A DNA stretch of 10,558 nt, taken from positions 1-10,558 of the forward strand of contig JAHFZE010000075.1 in assembly GCA_020854785.1 (NCBI GenBank), read 5' to 3'. This document shows, piece by piece, positions 1 through 7,186 of the stretch. How positions within the stretch are numbered: the first letter of the stretch is position 1; each line of letters opens with the position of its first letter. This stretch comes from Methanomethylovorans sp. Its GTDB lineage: Archaea > Halobacteriota > Methanosarcinia > Methanosarcinales > Methanosarcinaceae. The notes below the pieces were generated by a model. The model saw only the letters and a list, made by a program, of their open reading frames with translations, was not told the DNA's origin and did not search any database. The position numbers and the translations under genes are program-made.

Positions 1-2
1 CG

Positions 3-383
3 GAAGATCCGATACTTTCCGATCTGCAGCGTAAAGAGATCCTGGACATGTATCAGCGTATCAACTCCTCAAAGGGTGGCCCGCGCATATTCGCAAACAC
101 ATACTTTGAAGGCCGTATGCTGGGGTGTATGGCAGGCCAGCGCTGGCTACATCTATGTGTTGAAGGTTCTGTAAAACCATGTCCTTATATTCCGTTCAGT
201 TATGGTAACATACGTGAAGAGTCTTTAAAGACCATATGGAAAAGGATACGCAAAAGTTCTTATTACAGGGGAGAGCGTTACACCTGTAAAATGCATGAAC
301 CTACATTCCTTGAAATGGTGTGGAGTATCCCTCCAGATGAGTCCGCTCCTTATGATTTCAGGTTGCTGGAAAAAGACAGATGA
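3..383 (+). CDS. Radical SAM protein, C-terminal SPASM/twitch-like part (5' truncated)
   Basis: The reading frame is open from the left edge, so the N-terminal radical SAM core with its CxxxCxxC motif lies outside the window. Counting from position 3, the visible 126 residues have Cys42, Cys52, Gly55 and Cys60 (with 12 residues between Cys42 and Gly55 and 4 between Gly55 and Cys60). This matches the CX9-15GX4C start of SPASM/twitch auxiliary Fe-S domains. The pattern of a conserved GNI followed by EESLKTIW is also typical of this domain. Downstream only Cys95, with His98 two residues on, is available, so the second half of a full SPASM motif is missing and at most one auxiliary cluster seems possible. 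Substrate and partners cannot be told from this fragment. The gene ends 108 bases before trpS and is probably a separate transcript. The family call is reasonably sure; the specific function is unknown. Confidence 0.75.
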   Translation, partial: EDPILSDLQRKEILDMYQRINSSKGGPRIFANTYFEGRMLGCMAGQRWLHLCVEGSVKPCPYIPFSYGNIREESLKTIWKRIRKSSYYRGERYTCKMHEPTFLEMVWSIPPDESAPYDFRLLEKDR

Positions 384-404
384 TCTCCATCCGCAATAAG
401 AACA

Positions 405-415
405 TTTACATATAA
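405..415 (+). promoter_or_regulatory. Putative TATA box for the trpS-pheS unit
   Basis: TTTACATATAA is the best archaeal TATA-like element in the 108-base gap before trpS. A start of transcription about 25 bases downstream would leave a leader of roughly 55 bases. Within that leader lie a GCCAG direct repeat (434-438 and 442-446) and an ATACAT direct repeat (451-456 and 458-463), of unknown meaning. Just before the trpS ATG, GATCC (484-488) can pair with the inner part of the archaeal 16S tail, at a spacing that would fit a partial Shine-Dalgarno site. This is pattern inference only. Confidence 0.4.
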
Positions 416-491
416 CTACGTGTTTCTACTATTGCCAGGCAGCCAGCGGCATACATGATACATATCAATATAAACAGGACCTAGATCCCTC

Positions 492-1790
492 ATGAATGTA
501 AAAATCGATCCATGGAGCTCAACTAACATCGTAGATTATTCTAAATTATTTGAGGAATTTGGTATAATGCCTTTCGATGGCTTATATCCCTGCATAGACG
601 ATCCCCACAGGTTAATGCGCAGAAAAGTGATCTTCGGTCATCGCAGTTATGAGCATGTGCTTGATGCAATGCAGAACAATGAACCTTTTGCTGTGATGAG
701 CGGATTCATGCCTTCTGGGCGTATACATCTTGGTCATAAGATGGTTATGGAGGAAATAATATGGCATCAGCAGAAAGGTGCCGATGCTTTTGTAGGGATA
801 GCTGATCGTGAAGCTCATTCTGTAAGGGGCATTTCATGGGAAAAATGCAGGGATACAGGAATCAATGAGTATATTTTGAGCTTGATTGCTCTCGGTTTTG
901 AGCCTCATGGACACATTTATTTCCAGTCGTCTTCGGATAATGTGAAGGACCTTTCTTTTGAGCTTGGCTCAAAGGTAAACTTCTCAGAGCTAAGTGCTAT
1001 CTATGGGTTCACAGGGGAAACAAGCGTTTCCCATATGGTCAGTGCAGTAACGCAAAGTGCTGATATTCTTCATCCTCAGCTTGAGGAGTATGGGGGACCA
1101 AAACCAACTGTTATCCCTGTAGGTGCTGACCAGGACCCGCATATGCGTCTTACCAGAGGGCTTGCCCATAAGATGAACATGTTCAAAATAGAAGGCAGGG
1201 AAGATAAAGACGGGCAACATTATTTTAGCATACGCAGTAAAGCAGCTCCTCAAGGTGCGCTGGAGGAACTGCATGATGTTATTCCCGGAAACACAAAGCT
1301 CTTCGAAGGTCATCTGGATGTTCTTGATGCTGATAACTTTGAGGAATTGCTAAAGACTGTCAGGGACGTTGAACTACGTTATGGGGGGTATGCATTCGTA
1401 CCGCCTGCATCCACCTATCATCGCTTTATGTCCGGTCTACAGGGTGGAAAGATGTCAAGCAGTATCCCTGAAAGCCATATAGCTCTTCTTGACGATCCCA
1501 GGGAAGGGGCAAAAAAGGTAAAGCGTGCAAAAACCGGGGGACGCATTAGCCTTGAGGAGCAAAAGAAACTGGGCGGTGAGCCAGAGAAATGTTCTGTGTA
1601 TGAGCTTTTGCTGTTTCACCTCATAGAAGATGATCAGGAGCTTTTACAGATACATGAGGAGTGTGTCACAGGGCAGAGAACCTGTGGCAGTTGTAAGAAC
1701 CTCGCTGCTGAAAGGATGGAGAAGTTCCTGAAAGAACACCAGGAGAAAAGGGAACTTGCAAGGGAAAGACTTGATGAGTACTGTTTATGA
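492..1790 (+). CDS. trpS: Tryptophanyl-tRNA synthetase
   Basis: This is a class Ic aminoacyl-tRNA synthetase that charges tRNA-Trp with tryptophan in the cytosol. The 432 residues show the class I signature HLGH (79-82) within PSGRIHLGH, the GADQD segment (211-215) of the Rossmann core typical of TrpRS, and KMSSS (320-324), the loop that closes on ATP. The length suits archaeal TrpRS. The C-terminal anticodon-binding part holds three close cysteines (391, 398, 401), a possible metal-site remnant, though this is not enough to claim zinc binding. The ATG at 492 is preceded only by a weak partial SD (GATCC). The stop is 30 bases before the likely pheS ATG with no terminator between, so the two genes are probably co-transcribed. 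The call is very secure. Confidence 0.97.
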   Translation: MNVKIDPWSSTNIVDYSKLFEEFGIMPFDGLYPCIDDPHRLMRRKVIFGHRSYEHVLDAMQNNEPFAVMSGFMPSGRIHLGHKMVMEEIIWHQQKGADAFVGIADREAHSVRGISWEKCRDTGINEYILSLIALGFEPHGHIYFQSSSDNVKDLSFELGSKVNFSELSAIYGFTGETSVSHMVSAVTQSADILHPQLEEYGGPKPTVIPVGADQDPHMRLTRGLAHKMNMFKIEGREDKDGQHYFSIRSKAAPQGALEELHDVIPGNTKLFEGHLDVLDADNFEELLKTVRDVELRYGGYAFVPPASTYHRFMSGLQGGKMSSSIPESHIALLDDPREGAKKVKRAKTGGRISLEEQKKLGGEPEKCSVYELLLFHLIEDDQELLQIHEECVTGQRTCGSCKNLAAERMEKFLKEHQEKRELARERLDEYCL

Positions 1791-1820
1791 AATCAACTAT
1801 CACTTAGACCAGGTGTGACG

Positions 1821-3299
1821 ATGAACCACCAATATGATCTTACCACTAACGAGAAAGTTGTTCTGATAGGTCTGGAGAAGCAAGGTGTTCTAACACCTGC
1901 AGAACTTGCGCAGATATGCGGACTGAAGGTAGAGACTGTTATCCAGTCTGCTTTTATGTTGCAGGAGAAAGGGCTTGTTGATGTTTCAGAGCAGGTTATG
2001 GAAACCTACAGCCTTACTTCCGAAGGAGAAGAGTATGCCAGATGTGGTCTTCCTGAGCGGCAGATGATCAGAGCAATTTCAGGTCCTGTTTCTCTGGAGG
2101 AGCTTAAAGGGAAGCTATCACCTAAGATAGTGGGTATTGCTACCGGCTGGCTTCGCCGCAAAGGATGGGCCAATATAGAGCAGGGAAATATCATCCCTTC
2201 AGGTCATGCAGATATCGGTGATGATGAACAGGTACTTGACGGTCTGAACAATGGAAAGGCTACACTTGAGCAGCTTGGAGTGGACAACGCCACGATACAG
2301 GATCTAATGAAACGTAAATTAGTGAACAGAAATGAAGAAAAGCTGCGGACCATCATGATCACTGCTGGTGGTCGGGATCTTGTGCGTAAAGGTATCACCA
2401 TTGAGGAAGAGGTCACTCAGCTTACTTCCGAGATGCTCAAGAGTGGGGAATGGAAAGGGAAAAAGTTCAGGCCTTATAATATTCATACACCTCCCCGTGC
2501 AGTTTATGCTGCTAAGGTGCATCCTTACCAGCGCCTCATCGATCAGATGCGTCAGATCTTCCTGGAAATGGGTTTCACTGAAATAAAAGGGGATATCGTG
2601 CAGAGCTCTTTCTGGAACTTTGATGCGCTGTTCCAGCCCCAGGACCATCCCGCCAGGGAGATGCAAGATACCTTTCACCTGGAAGGAACTTCAGAACTTC
2701 CGGTGGGATACAAGGACAAAGTATGCGCCATGCATGAGCATGGGGGGGACCTTGCATCAAAGGGATGGGGTGGCAAGTGGAGCGAAGAGATAGCCTGCAA
2801 AAATGTTCTAAGGACCCATACAACTGCGGTGACCATCAAGTACCTTGCGGATAATCCGGAGCCGCCTATAAAGGCATTCTCCATTGACAGGGCATACCGC
2901 AGGGAGACCATTGACCCTACTCATACGCCGGAATTCGAGCAACTTGAAGGCGTGGTAATGGATAAAGATATGACCTTTGCCAATCTTCTCGGCCTGCTTT
3001 CGGAGTTCTATCACAGGATGGGATTCAAGGATGTGCGCTTCAGGCCGGGTTATTTCCCATATACTGAACCCAGTGTGGAACCAGAGGTCTACGTTGAAGG
3101 ACTTGGCTGGGTAGAGCTTGGAGGCGCAGGCGTGTTCAGGAAGGAAGTTACCCATCCTCTTGGTATCAAGTACCCTGTGCTTGCATGGGGTCTTGGAGTT
3201 AGCCGTCTGGCCATGCTCAAGCTGGACCTTAAGGACCTGCGCGAGCTATATCAGTCGGATATCGACTGGCTGCGCAAGACCCCTTCTCCAAGGCTCTGA
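1821..3299 (+). CDS. pheS: Phenylalanyl-tRNA synthetase alpha subunit
   Basis: This is the catalytic alpha chain of the heterotetrameric class II PheRS, which charges tRNA-Phe. I chose ATG 1821 because AGGTG (1811-1815) sits five bases upstream; an in-frame GTG at 1815 would overlap that SD and add only two residues. Numbered from the ATG (492 residues), an N-terminal winged-helix region of about 200 residues typical of archaeal/eukaryotic PheS precedes the catalytic core. In the core, [16 protein letters not shown] (about 264-279) is the hallmark Phe/ATP-site stretch, the RAYRRE region (about 357-362) carries motif 2, and [10 protein letters not shown] (about 457-466) is motif 3. The beta-subunit gene pheT is not in this window and must lie elsewhere. 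The gene is second in a trpS-pheS unit and ends in a strong terminator hairpin. Confidence 0.97.
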   Translation: MNHQYDLTTNEKVVLIGLEKQGVLTPAELAQICGLKVETVIQSAFMLQEKGLVDVSEQVMETYSLTSEGEEYARCGLPERQMIRAISGPVSLEELKGKLSPKIVGIATGWLRRKGWANIEQGNIIPSGHADIGDDEQVLDGLNNGKATLEQLGVDNATIQDLMKRKLVNRNEEKLRTIMITAGGRDLVRKGITIEEEVTQLTSEMLKSGEWKGKKFRPYNIHTPPRAVYAAKVHPYQRLIDQMRQIFLEMGFTEIKGDIVQSSFWNFDALFQPQDHPAREMQDTFHLEGTSELPVGYKDKVCAMHEHGGDLASKGWGGKWSEEIACKNVLRTHTTAVTIKYLADNPEPPIKAFSIDRAYRRETIDPTHTPEFEQLEGVVMDKDMTFANLLGLLSEFYHRMGFKDVRFRPGYFPYTEPSVEPEVYVEGLGWVELGGAGVFRKEVTHPLGIKYPVLAWGLGVSRLAMLKLDLKDLRELYQSDIDWLRKTPSPRL

Positions 3300-3313
3300 G
3301 AGCCTTATTTTTT
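3290..3313 (+). terminator. Hairpin plus T-run terminator of trpS-pheS
   Basis: AAGGCTC (3290-3296) and GAGCCTT (3300-3306) form a perfect 7-bp stem, followed by one A and six T (3308-3313). The three-base loop is exactly the pheS stop codon TGA (3297-3299), so the left arm encodes the last residues of PheS. This looks like a bacterial-style intrinsic terminator. In archaea the T-run alone may suffice, with the stem adding strength. It separates pheS from the convergent DUF531 gene, which stops at 3322. Read from the minus strand it lacks a T-run on the correct side, so it probably acts one way only. Confidence 0.8.
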
Positions 3314-3321
3314 ATCGATCC

Positions 3322-3867
3322 TCAAAACTGAGCTTTTGAACTTTGCCTGGTATGCACTATGCCCATTATATACGCAGGAATGCATCCGATGGCTGTGCAG
3401 GTTTCCAGGGATATGCCGGCTGAGGTTATATCCAGATGCAGGGGTGCCTGCTCGAACATCTCTCTGGGAAGCCCTTTCCTTCCCAACCCCACCAGCAACA
3501 GGTATGAGCTTTTCCTGAGTATGCCGTTCGCAATATCCTCGGGAGTTATGGCACGTTTCTTTTCAGGCTTCGAGGTGGTTACGACCGCTGTGCCGAACTG
3601 GGGCTGAAACCCTTTTTTAGGCAGATCGAACACAAAGAAATGGCCTTTATCATGCAGCAGGCGCAGATATTTACCCGATTCACCTATGGTGGTCTTATCA
3701 GTAACATATTCCACAAGTTCTTCAGCAGTCATGTTAAAAGGGAAATCGTATAGTGCAAGCCGAAATCCGAACGCATGGCAGATGGGAGCTGCCCTGGCTA
3801 TGGCACGGTAATGTGCATCCAGTACTTTTATTTTGTCGTAGGTGTTGATGATCCCCATTGTCAGCAT
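3322..3867 (-). CDS. DUF531 family protein, putative SPOUT-like RNA methyltransferase
   Basis: This 181-residue protein resembles the archaeal DUF531 family, whose function I do not know to be established. I chose ATG 3867 (start MLTMGIINTYD): GGAG lies eight bases upstream, and the stop of the preceding GNAT gene ends one base before it. A longer frame back to 3936 would run deep into that gene. Several segments look like the SpoU/TrmD (SPOUT) trefoil-knot fold: RAIARAAPICHAFGFRLALY (21-40) resembles the N-terminal strand-helix of SpoU proteins; LLLVGLGRKGLP (123-134) sits where SPOUT proteins have their glycine-rich SAM loop; ISLETCTAIGCIPAYI (152-167) resembles the knot helix. An RNA-methyltransferase role is therefore an inference from motif shape. 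The gene is last in a larE-GNAT-DUF531 unit and convergent with pheS. Confidence 0.75.
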   Translation of the reverse strand: MLTMGIINTYDKIKVLDAHYRAIARAAPICHAFGFRLALYDFPFNMTAEELVEYVTDKTTIGESGKYLRLLHDKGHFFVFDLPKKGFQPQFGTAVVTTSKPEKKRAITPEDIANGILRKSSYLLLVGLGRKGLPREMFEQAPLHLDITSAGISLETCTAIGCIPAYIMGIVHTRQSSKAQF

Positions 3868-3868
3868 A

Positions 3869-4312
3869 TCATTCTCTCCGCGGTTCCAGGCACATAACAG
3901 TCTGCTTGCAGTTGTTAAACCTGTCGCAACCGGCACAATCTGTCCACAACTGTTTTTTTATATCGTTTTCCAGCGTAACAAATCCTGCCTTTTCAAAGAA
4001 ACCGGGAGCTGTAGTACGTACATAAATGCGTTCATGATCCTTGCACAGGATAGAGCCAAGTTCCCTGACAAGCAACGCACCTATGCCTTTTCCTTTGTAA
4101 TTAGGATGTACAGCAATGGTGTGCAGTTCAGGACATTCCGTATCCTTGAAGCAGGCAATGCCAATTATCCTGTTTTCCAGAGTTGCCACAATAAAATCGT
4201 TGTATTCCAGTCCATCGGTATCCAGAAAATATGTGGAAGCAATGCATTTGATATCCTTCATATCCTGTGCCGCTGCGAGCCGGACACCAACATCACCTGC
4301 TGATAGCTTCAT
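3869..4312 (-). CDS. GNAT N-acetyltransferase with cysteine-rich C-terminal tail
   Basis: This 147-residue protein has the GCN5-related acetyltransferase core. LHTIAVHPNYKGKGIGALLV (63-82) is motif A with the acetyl-CoA pyrophosphate loop, and APGFFEKAGF (102-111) is the usual C-terminal GNAT segment. The tail carries Cys126, Cys129, Cys135 and Cys141 (CxxC-x5-C-x5-C), which could bind a metal. Such tails are recalled, not checked, from archaeal GNATs related to N-acetylglutamate synthase (ArgA-like), so an amino-acid substrate is possible but unproven. I chose ATG 4312, which has GGAG five bases upstream; an upstream in-frame TTG (4345) would overlap larE further. The gene overlaps the larE 3' end by 20 bases, evidence of translational coupling, and DUF531 follows after one base. 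Confidence 0.85.
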   Translation of the reverse strand: MKLSAGDVGVRLAAAQDMKDIKCIASTYFLDTDGLEYNDFIVATLENRIIGIACFKDTECPELHTIAVHPNYKGKGIGALLVRELGSILCKDHERIYVRTTAPGFFEKAGFVTLENDIKKQLWTDCAGCDRFNNCKQTVMCLEPRRE

Positions 4313-5099
4313 CCAGACTCCCACTCCTGAAACCTTCGAGATCAAGGGCTACATAACGAAACCCGAGTCTTTTAATCTCATTCACAATATCTTCTTTCCT
4401 TTGCAGCACAACAGGAAGATCAGAAGGCTTTACTTCTATCCTTGCAACATCTCCATGATCCCGGACCCTGAATTGAGTAAAACCTATGGTGGATAAGTAT
4501 TCCTCTGCAGACCTCACTCGTGCAATGAGCTCATACGTGATCTTCTTTCCATAGGGTATACGTGATGCAAGGCATGGTGAAGAAGGCTTCCGGGCAACCG
4601 AAAGCCCCATATATTCTGCCATTTGCCTGATCTCATCTCTGGTCACCGAGAACTGCAGGAAAGGGGACATCACCTTATCAGCCATTTCCGCAACAGCCTG
4701 CATGCCAGGACGATGACCTCGAGTTTCCGTGATGTTCGTACCCTCTATCACAACTTCATATCCTATCTCGTCAGGAACCCTGAAAAGGGTTTCAAGAATT
4801 GCTCGTTTGCAGTGATAACACCTGTCGGGAGAGTTCTCTACGAAGCCGGGTACATTGAACTCATCAAAATCCACTACTTTGTGTCTTATCCCGATTTCTT
4901 TGGCAACATCTTTTGCCCTTTGCAGCTCCCCTGCAGGCAGAGAGTACATGTTGATAGTGACTGCCAGCGCGTGATCCCCCAATGCTTCGCAGGCAAGGGC
5001 GGCAAGGACGGAACTATCCACTCCGCCTGAGAATGCCACCACCGTGCTCTTCTTTGAAGCAAGAGCTTCCGTAATCTGTTGCATTTTGTCAAGGAACAT
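4293..5099 (-). CDS. larE: LarE-like ATP-dependent PP-loop sulfurtransferase
   Basis: The 268-residue protein is an ATP pyrophosphatase-type enzyme of the LarE/NAD-synthase-like family. The PP-loop SGGVDSS lies at 24-30, and the protein continues with the LarE hallmark stretches around PDRCYHCK (91-98) and KPSSPCLASRIPYG (171-184). In characterised LarE, ATP activates a substrate carboxylate for sulfur insertion. Some LarE proteins sacrifice a single cysteine, while those with three cysteines hold a [4Fe-4S] cluster. This one has all three (Cys94, Cys97, Cys176), so the cluster type is likely. No larA, larB or larC is nearby, so a nickel-pincer lactate racemase role is not supported and the symbol marks the family only. 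ATG 5099 has no clear SD; a TATA-like AGATATACAT (minus strand, 5121-5130) about 26 bases upstream fits a leaderless transcript. First gene of a three-gene unit. Confidence 0.85.
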   Translation of the reverse strand: MFLDKMQQITEALASKKSTVVAFSGGVDSSVLAALACEALGDHALAVTINMYSLPAGELQRAKDVAKEIGIRHKVVDFDEFNVPGFVENSPDRCYHCKRAILETLFRVPDEIGYEVVIEGTNITETRGHRPGMQAVAEMADKVMSPFLQFSVTRDEIRQMAEYMGLSVARKPSSPCLASRIPYGKKITYELIARVRSAEEYLSTIGFTQFRVRDHGDVARIEVKPSDLPVVLQRKEDIVNEIKRLGFRYVALDLEGFRSGSLDEAISR

Positions 5100-5120
5100 C
5101 TCTAATGTCTATCTCAGAAG

Positions 5121-5130
5121 ATGTATATCT
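5121..5130 (-). promoter_or_regulatory. Putative TATA box for larE
   Basis: On the minus strand this reads AGATATACAT, centred about 26 bases before the larE ATG at 5099. That is the spacing expected between an archaeal TATA box and the transcription start, and since no SD precedes the ATG, transcription may begin at or next to the start codon. A second AT-rich element at 5146-5160 is a competing candidate that would give a leader of about 30 bases. Confidence 0.35.
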
Positions 5131-5150
5131 ACACCTCGCAGACCACTAAA

Positions 5151-5160
5151 GATAAAATAC
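5151..5160 (+). promoter_or_regulatory. Putative TATA box for glmM
   Basis: GATAAAATAC lies in the 99-base divergent gap between larE and glmM. Transcription starting about 25 bases downstream (near 5180) would give a short leader of under 20 bases that still contains the glmM SD, GGTGAT (5188-5193). The same AT-rich patch reads TATTTTATC on the other strand and could also serve larE. Confidence 0.45.
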
Positions 5161-5198
5161 TGCGATGCCATAATAACCATCGCGACCGGTGATAAATG

Positions 5199-6539
5199 AT
5201 GAAACTTTTCGGAACAAATGGAGTAAGAGGCATAGCTAATGAGTATATGACACCTCAAATGGTAATGGATATTGTAAGAAGCCTGGGTACATTCATGGGT
5301 AATAAAGGCACCGTTGCCATTGGAAGAGATACTCGTGTATCCGGCGAAATGCTGAAATCCGCTGCGATCGCAGGTGCTTTGTCGTCCGGGCTCACAGTTA
5401 TAGATGTAGGTATTGGCCCTACCCCTTCAGTACAGTACTACGTAAGGGACCACGCCGATGCAGGAATAGTTATCACGGCGTCTCATAACCCCAGGGAATA
5501 CAATGGTATTAAGTTAATAGCCGGTGACGGCACCGAGATGTCTAGGGAAGACGAAGCAAAGATCGAAGAGATATATTTCTCCAGGGAGTTCCAGCCAGCC
5601 ACCTGGGAGTACACCGGGGATCTCAGGCACGACCTCAATGCAAATGCCCTTTACATAAAAGGCATCATCAACGCTATAAATGGAGATGTTGTCAGGGAGA
5701 AGAAGTTCAAGGTCATAGCGGATACAGGATGTGGAGCAGGTTCCCTTACTTTGCCTTTCCTGTTGCGTCAGTTGGGTTGCGAGGTGATCGCTATCAATGC
5801 GCAGGCAGATGGTACATTCCCATCGCGTAATCCTGAGCCCACTCCTGATGTGCTCACGGACCTTGCGACACTTGTGATCAAGGAAAAGGCACATATGGGA
5901 GTGGCTCATGATGGTGATGCAGATCGTGCTGTGTTCTTCGATGAGAATGGAAAGTTCATCGACGAAGAGGTTTTGCTTGCGATGATGGCGAAATACGTGA
6001 TGCAACAAAAAAAAGGAGTCGTTGTGACACCTGTAAGTTCTTCCCAGAGGATGCTGGATGTTGCAACAGAAGCCGGCGTGGACCTTATATGGACTGCCGT
6101 AGGTTCCATTAACGTTGCACGTAAGATGATGGAAATTGAAGCCGTGTTTGGCGGTGAAGGCAATGGAGGACTTATCTTCCCGGAGCATCAGTATTGCAGG
6201 GATGGTGCTATGTCCTGCGCCAAGCTGTTGGAGATCATGGCTGGTGGAAAGAAGCTTTCCGAAATGGCAAAGAGCGTGCCCACGTATTTCAACTCTAAAA
6301 CAAAGGTCGGATGCCATGATCCAAAGGCGATTATGGAAAAGCTGAAGGCAGAGGTTAATACCGGGCAGATGAAAGTCGATACTACGGATGGTGTGAAGAT
6401 CTGGTATGAAGACGGATGGGTGCTGATCAGGCCATCAGGCACCGAACCGATCATACGCATATTTGCAGAGTCCAGGACAAATGAAAGAGCTGTGGAACTG
6501 ATGAATAATGGCGTCCAACTAGTGGAAAAGCATGCATAA
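5199..6539 (+). CDS. glmM: Phosphoglucosamine mutase (alpha-D-phosphohexomutase family)
   Basis: GlmM interconverts glucosamine-6-phosphate and glucosamine-1-phosphate on the way to UDP-N-acetylglucosamine. The 446-residue protein has all four family landmarks: the phosphoserine loop TASHNP (93-98, Ser95), the magnesium loop DGDADR (238-243), the sugar-binding loop GGEGNGG (318-324) and the phosphate-binding loop RPSGTEP (411-417). Two ATGs stand in tandem; I chose 5199 over 5196 because GGTGAT (5188-5193) is five bases from it and MKLFGTNGVRG is the typical GlmM start. Archaeal members of this family can also act on mannose or glucose phosphates, so substrate specificity is less certain than the family. 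An eight-A run at 6007-6014 encodes lysines and does not break the frame. The gene is monocistronic, divergent from larE and convergent with the DUF99 gene. Confidence 0.92.
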   Translation: MKLFGTNGVRGIANEYMTPQMVMDIVRSLGTFMGNKGTVAIGRDTRVSGEMLKSAAIAGALSSGLTVIDVGIGPTPSVQYYVRDHADAGIVITASHNPREYNGIKLIAGDGTEMSREDEAKIEEIYFSREFQPATWEYTGDLRHDLNANALYIKGIINAINGDVVREKKFKVIADTGCGAGSLTLPFLLRQLGCEVIAINAQADGTFPSRNPEPTPDVLTDLATLVIKEKAHMGVAHDGDADRAVFFDENGKFIDEEVLLAMMAKYVMQQKKGVVVTPVSSSQRMLDVATEAGVDLIWTAVGSINVARKMMEIEAVFGGEGNGGLIFPEHQYCRDGAMSCAKLLEIMAGGKKLSEMAKSVPTYFNSKTKVGCHDPKAIMEKLKAEVNTGQMKVDTTDGVKIWYEDGWVLIRPSGTEPIIRIFAESRTNERAVELMNNGVQLVEKHA

Positions 6540-6558
6540 GCTTGTCTTATGCTTTTCC
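6524..6558. terminator. Inverted repeat spanning the glmM and DUF99 stop codons
   Basis: GCATAAG (6534-6540) and CTTATGC (6546-6552) form a perfect 7-bp stem with a 5-base loop. After a 4-base bulge, GGAAAA (6524-6529) pairs with TTTTCC (6553-6558). The stem includes the stop codons of both convergent genes. On the plus strand TTTT falls within the right arm, and by symmetry the minus strand also has TTTT, so the element could end or stabilise transcripts from both sides. There is no long T-run, so it may be a 3'-end stability hairpin instead of a terminator. Confidence 0.55.
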
Positions 6559-7137
6559 CCTTGACTCACCGAGTACCATTCCCGTGGCTATAAGGTGGGC
6601 CACCCTCAAAGGTTCAGGGATGTTGCTCCTGGTGGCCGTGAGCTTTACTATCTTTGCTGCATGTTGCGCTTCTATTCCTGCACATTGGATGTAGAGAGGG
6701 TTAGACCCGGCTTTTGTTCGTACTTTTGTGATATTCCCAGCCCTAAGTATGATATCCATTCTTTTTTTCGGTTCAGGAAGGTGCAGCAAGGCATCTTCTA
6801 TCCTTCTGAGATCAGGATATGCTCTCATGACCGCCACTACGGGAATTTCTGTAAGTTCCCAGACGCAATTAATGTCCACAGGATTAAAACCACCATATGT
6901 CACCCCATCGAGCATAATTACCCGTATCTGCCCAAAGTGTTTACTGGACTTAACCATCCCTACAATGGCTTCCGTACTATCCATACCATCTCTTGTGACA
7001 TGGGTCCTCATAACACCATCAAGCCACTCTCCTCCCCTGAAAAAGGCTCCGACTATCAATATTTGATCGCCGATCAATGCAGAATCATCTATAGCAAGTA
7101 CTCTTATCTCATCTTTTATATGGAATGCCTTATACAC
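6547..7137 (-). CDS. DUF99 family protein, endonuclease V-like fold
   Basis: The 196-residue protein matches the archaeal DUF99 family, which is related in fold to endonuclease V. Recognisable stretches are IRVLAIDDS (about 11-19) with the paired aspartates where endonuclease V has a metal-binding aspartate, the FRGG-LDGV region (33-42), and VIMLDGVTYGGFNPVD (about 74-89), the best-conserved DUF99 block. Whether it cleaves inosine- or uracil-containing nucleic acid, or has lost activity, is unknown. The start codon is GTG (7137); GGAG is 11 bases upstream, a little far, and no better start is seen. It follows pan by 49 bases on the same strand, with a T-run between them, so it may be transcribed by read-through. 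It is convergent with glmM, seven bases apart. Confidence 0.8.
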   Translation of the reverse strand: MYKAFHIKDEIRVLAIDDSALIGDQILIVGAFFRGGEWLDGVMRTHVTRDGMDSTEAIVGMVKSSKHFGQIRVIMLDGVTYGGFNPVDINCVWELTEIPVVAVMRAYPDLRRIEDALLHLPEPKKRMDIILRAGNITKVRTKAGSNPLYIQCAGIEAQHAAKIVKLTATRSNIPEPLRVAHLIATGMVLGESRGKA

Positions 7138-7158
7138 AAGACTAGATTCTCCGCTGAC

Positions 7159-7166
7159 AAAAAAAA
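7159..7166 (-). terminator. Eight-T run between pan and the DUF99 gene
   Basis: The minus strand has eight consecutive T about 20 bases after the pan stop, preceded by a minor 4-bp inverted repeat (TTGA-CGA-TCAA). T-runs are the main termination signal of archaeal RNA polymerase, so this may end part of the pan transcript. The SD for the DUF99 gene follows within ten bases, so any DUF99 expression from the pan promoter must read through. Evidence is base composition only. Confidence 0.45.
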
Positions 7167-7186
7167 TTGATCGTCAACCACGAACA

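Noticed and set aside
384-491. Small RNA or tryptophan-responsive leader before trpS
   Set aside because: Only short direct repeats (GCCAG, ATACAT) and a 4-bp inverted repeat are present; there is no stable fold, C/D-box pair or leader peptide with Trp codons.
3868-3936. Longer N-terminus for the DUF531 protein
   Set aside because: It would overlap most of the GNAT cysteine tail in another frame; ATG 3867 has a good SD and gives a family-like start.
3842-4303. 153-codon plus-strand open frame opposite the GNAT gene
   Set aside because: It is antisense to a clear GNAT motif A and its Phe/Cys-rich translation resembles no family.
6007-6014. Eight-A run in glmM as a programmed frameshift site
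   Set aside because: The normal frame encodes full-length GlmM with all downstream motifs; no hairpin or alternative product supports slippage.
5514-6317. 267-codon minus-strand open frame opposite glmM
   Set aside because: It lies wholly antisense to a glmM with all catalytic motifs; its His/Cys-rich composition is that of a mirror frame, and no SD or known family is visible.
6595-7170. 191-codon plus-strand open frame opposite the DUF99 gene
   Set aside because: The opposite strand encodes clear DUF99 motifs; this frame has no promoter, SD or family likeness.
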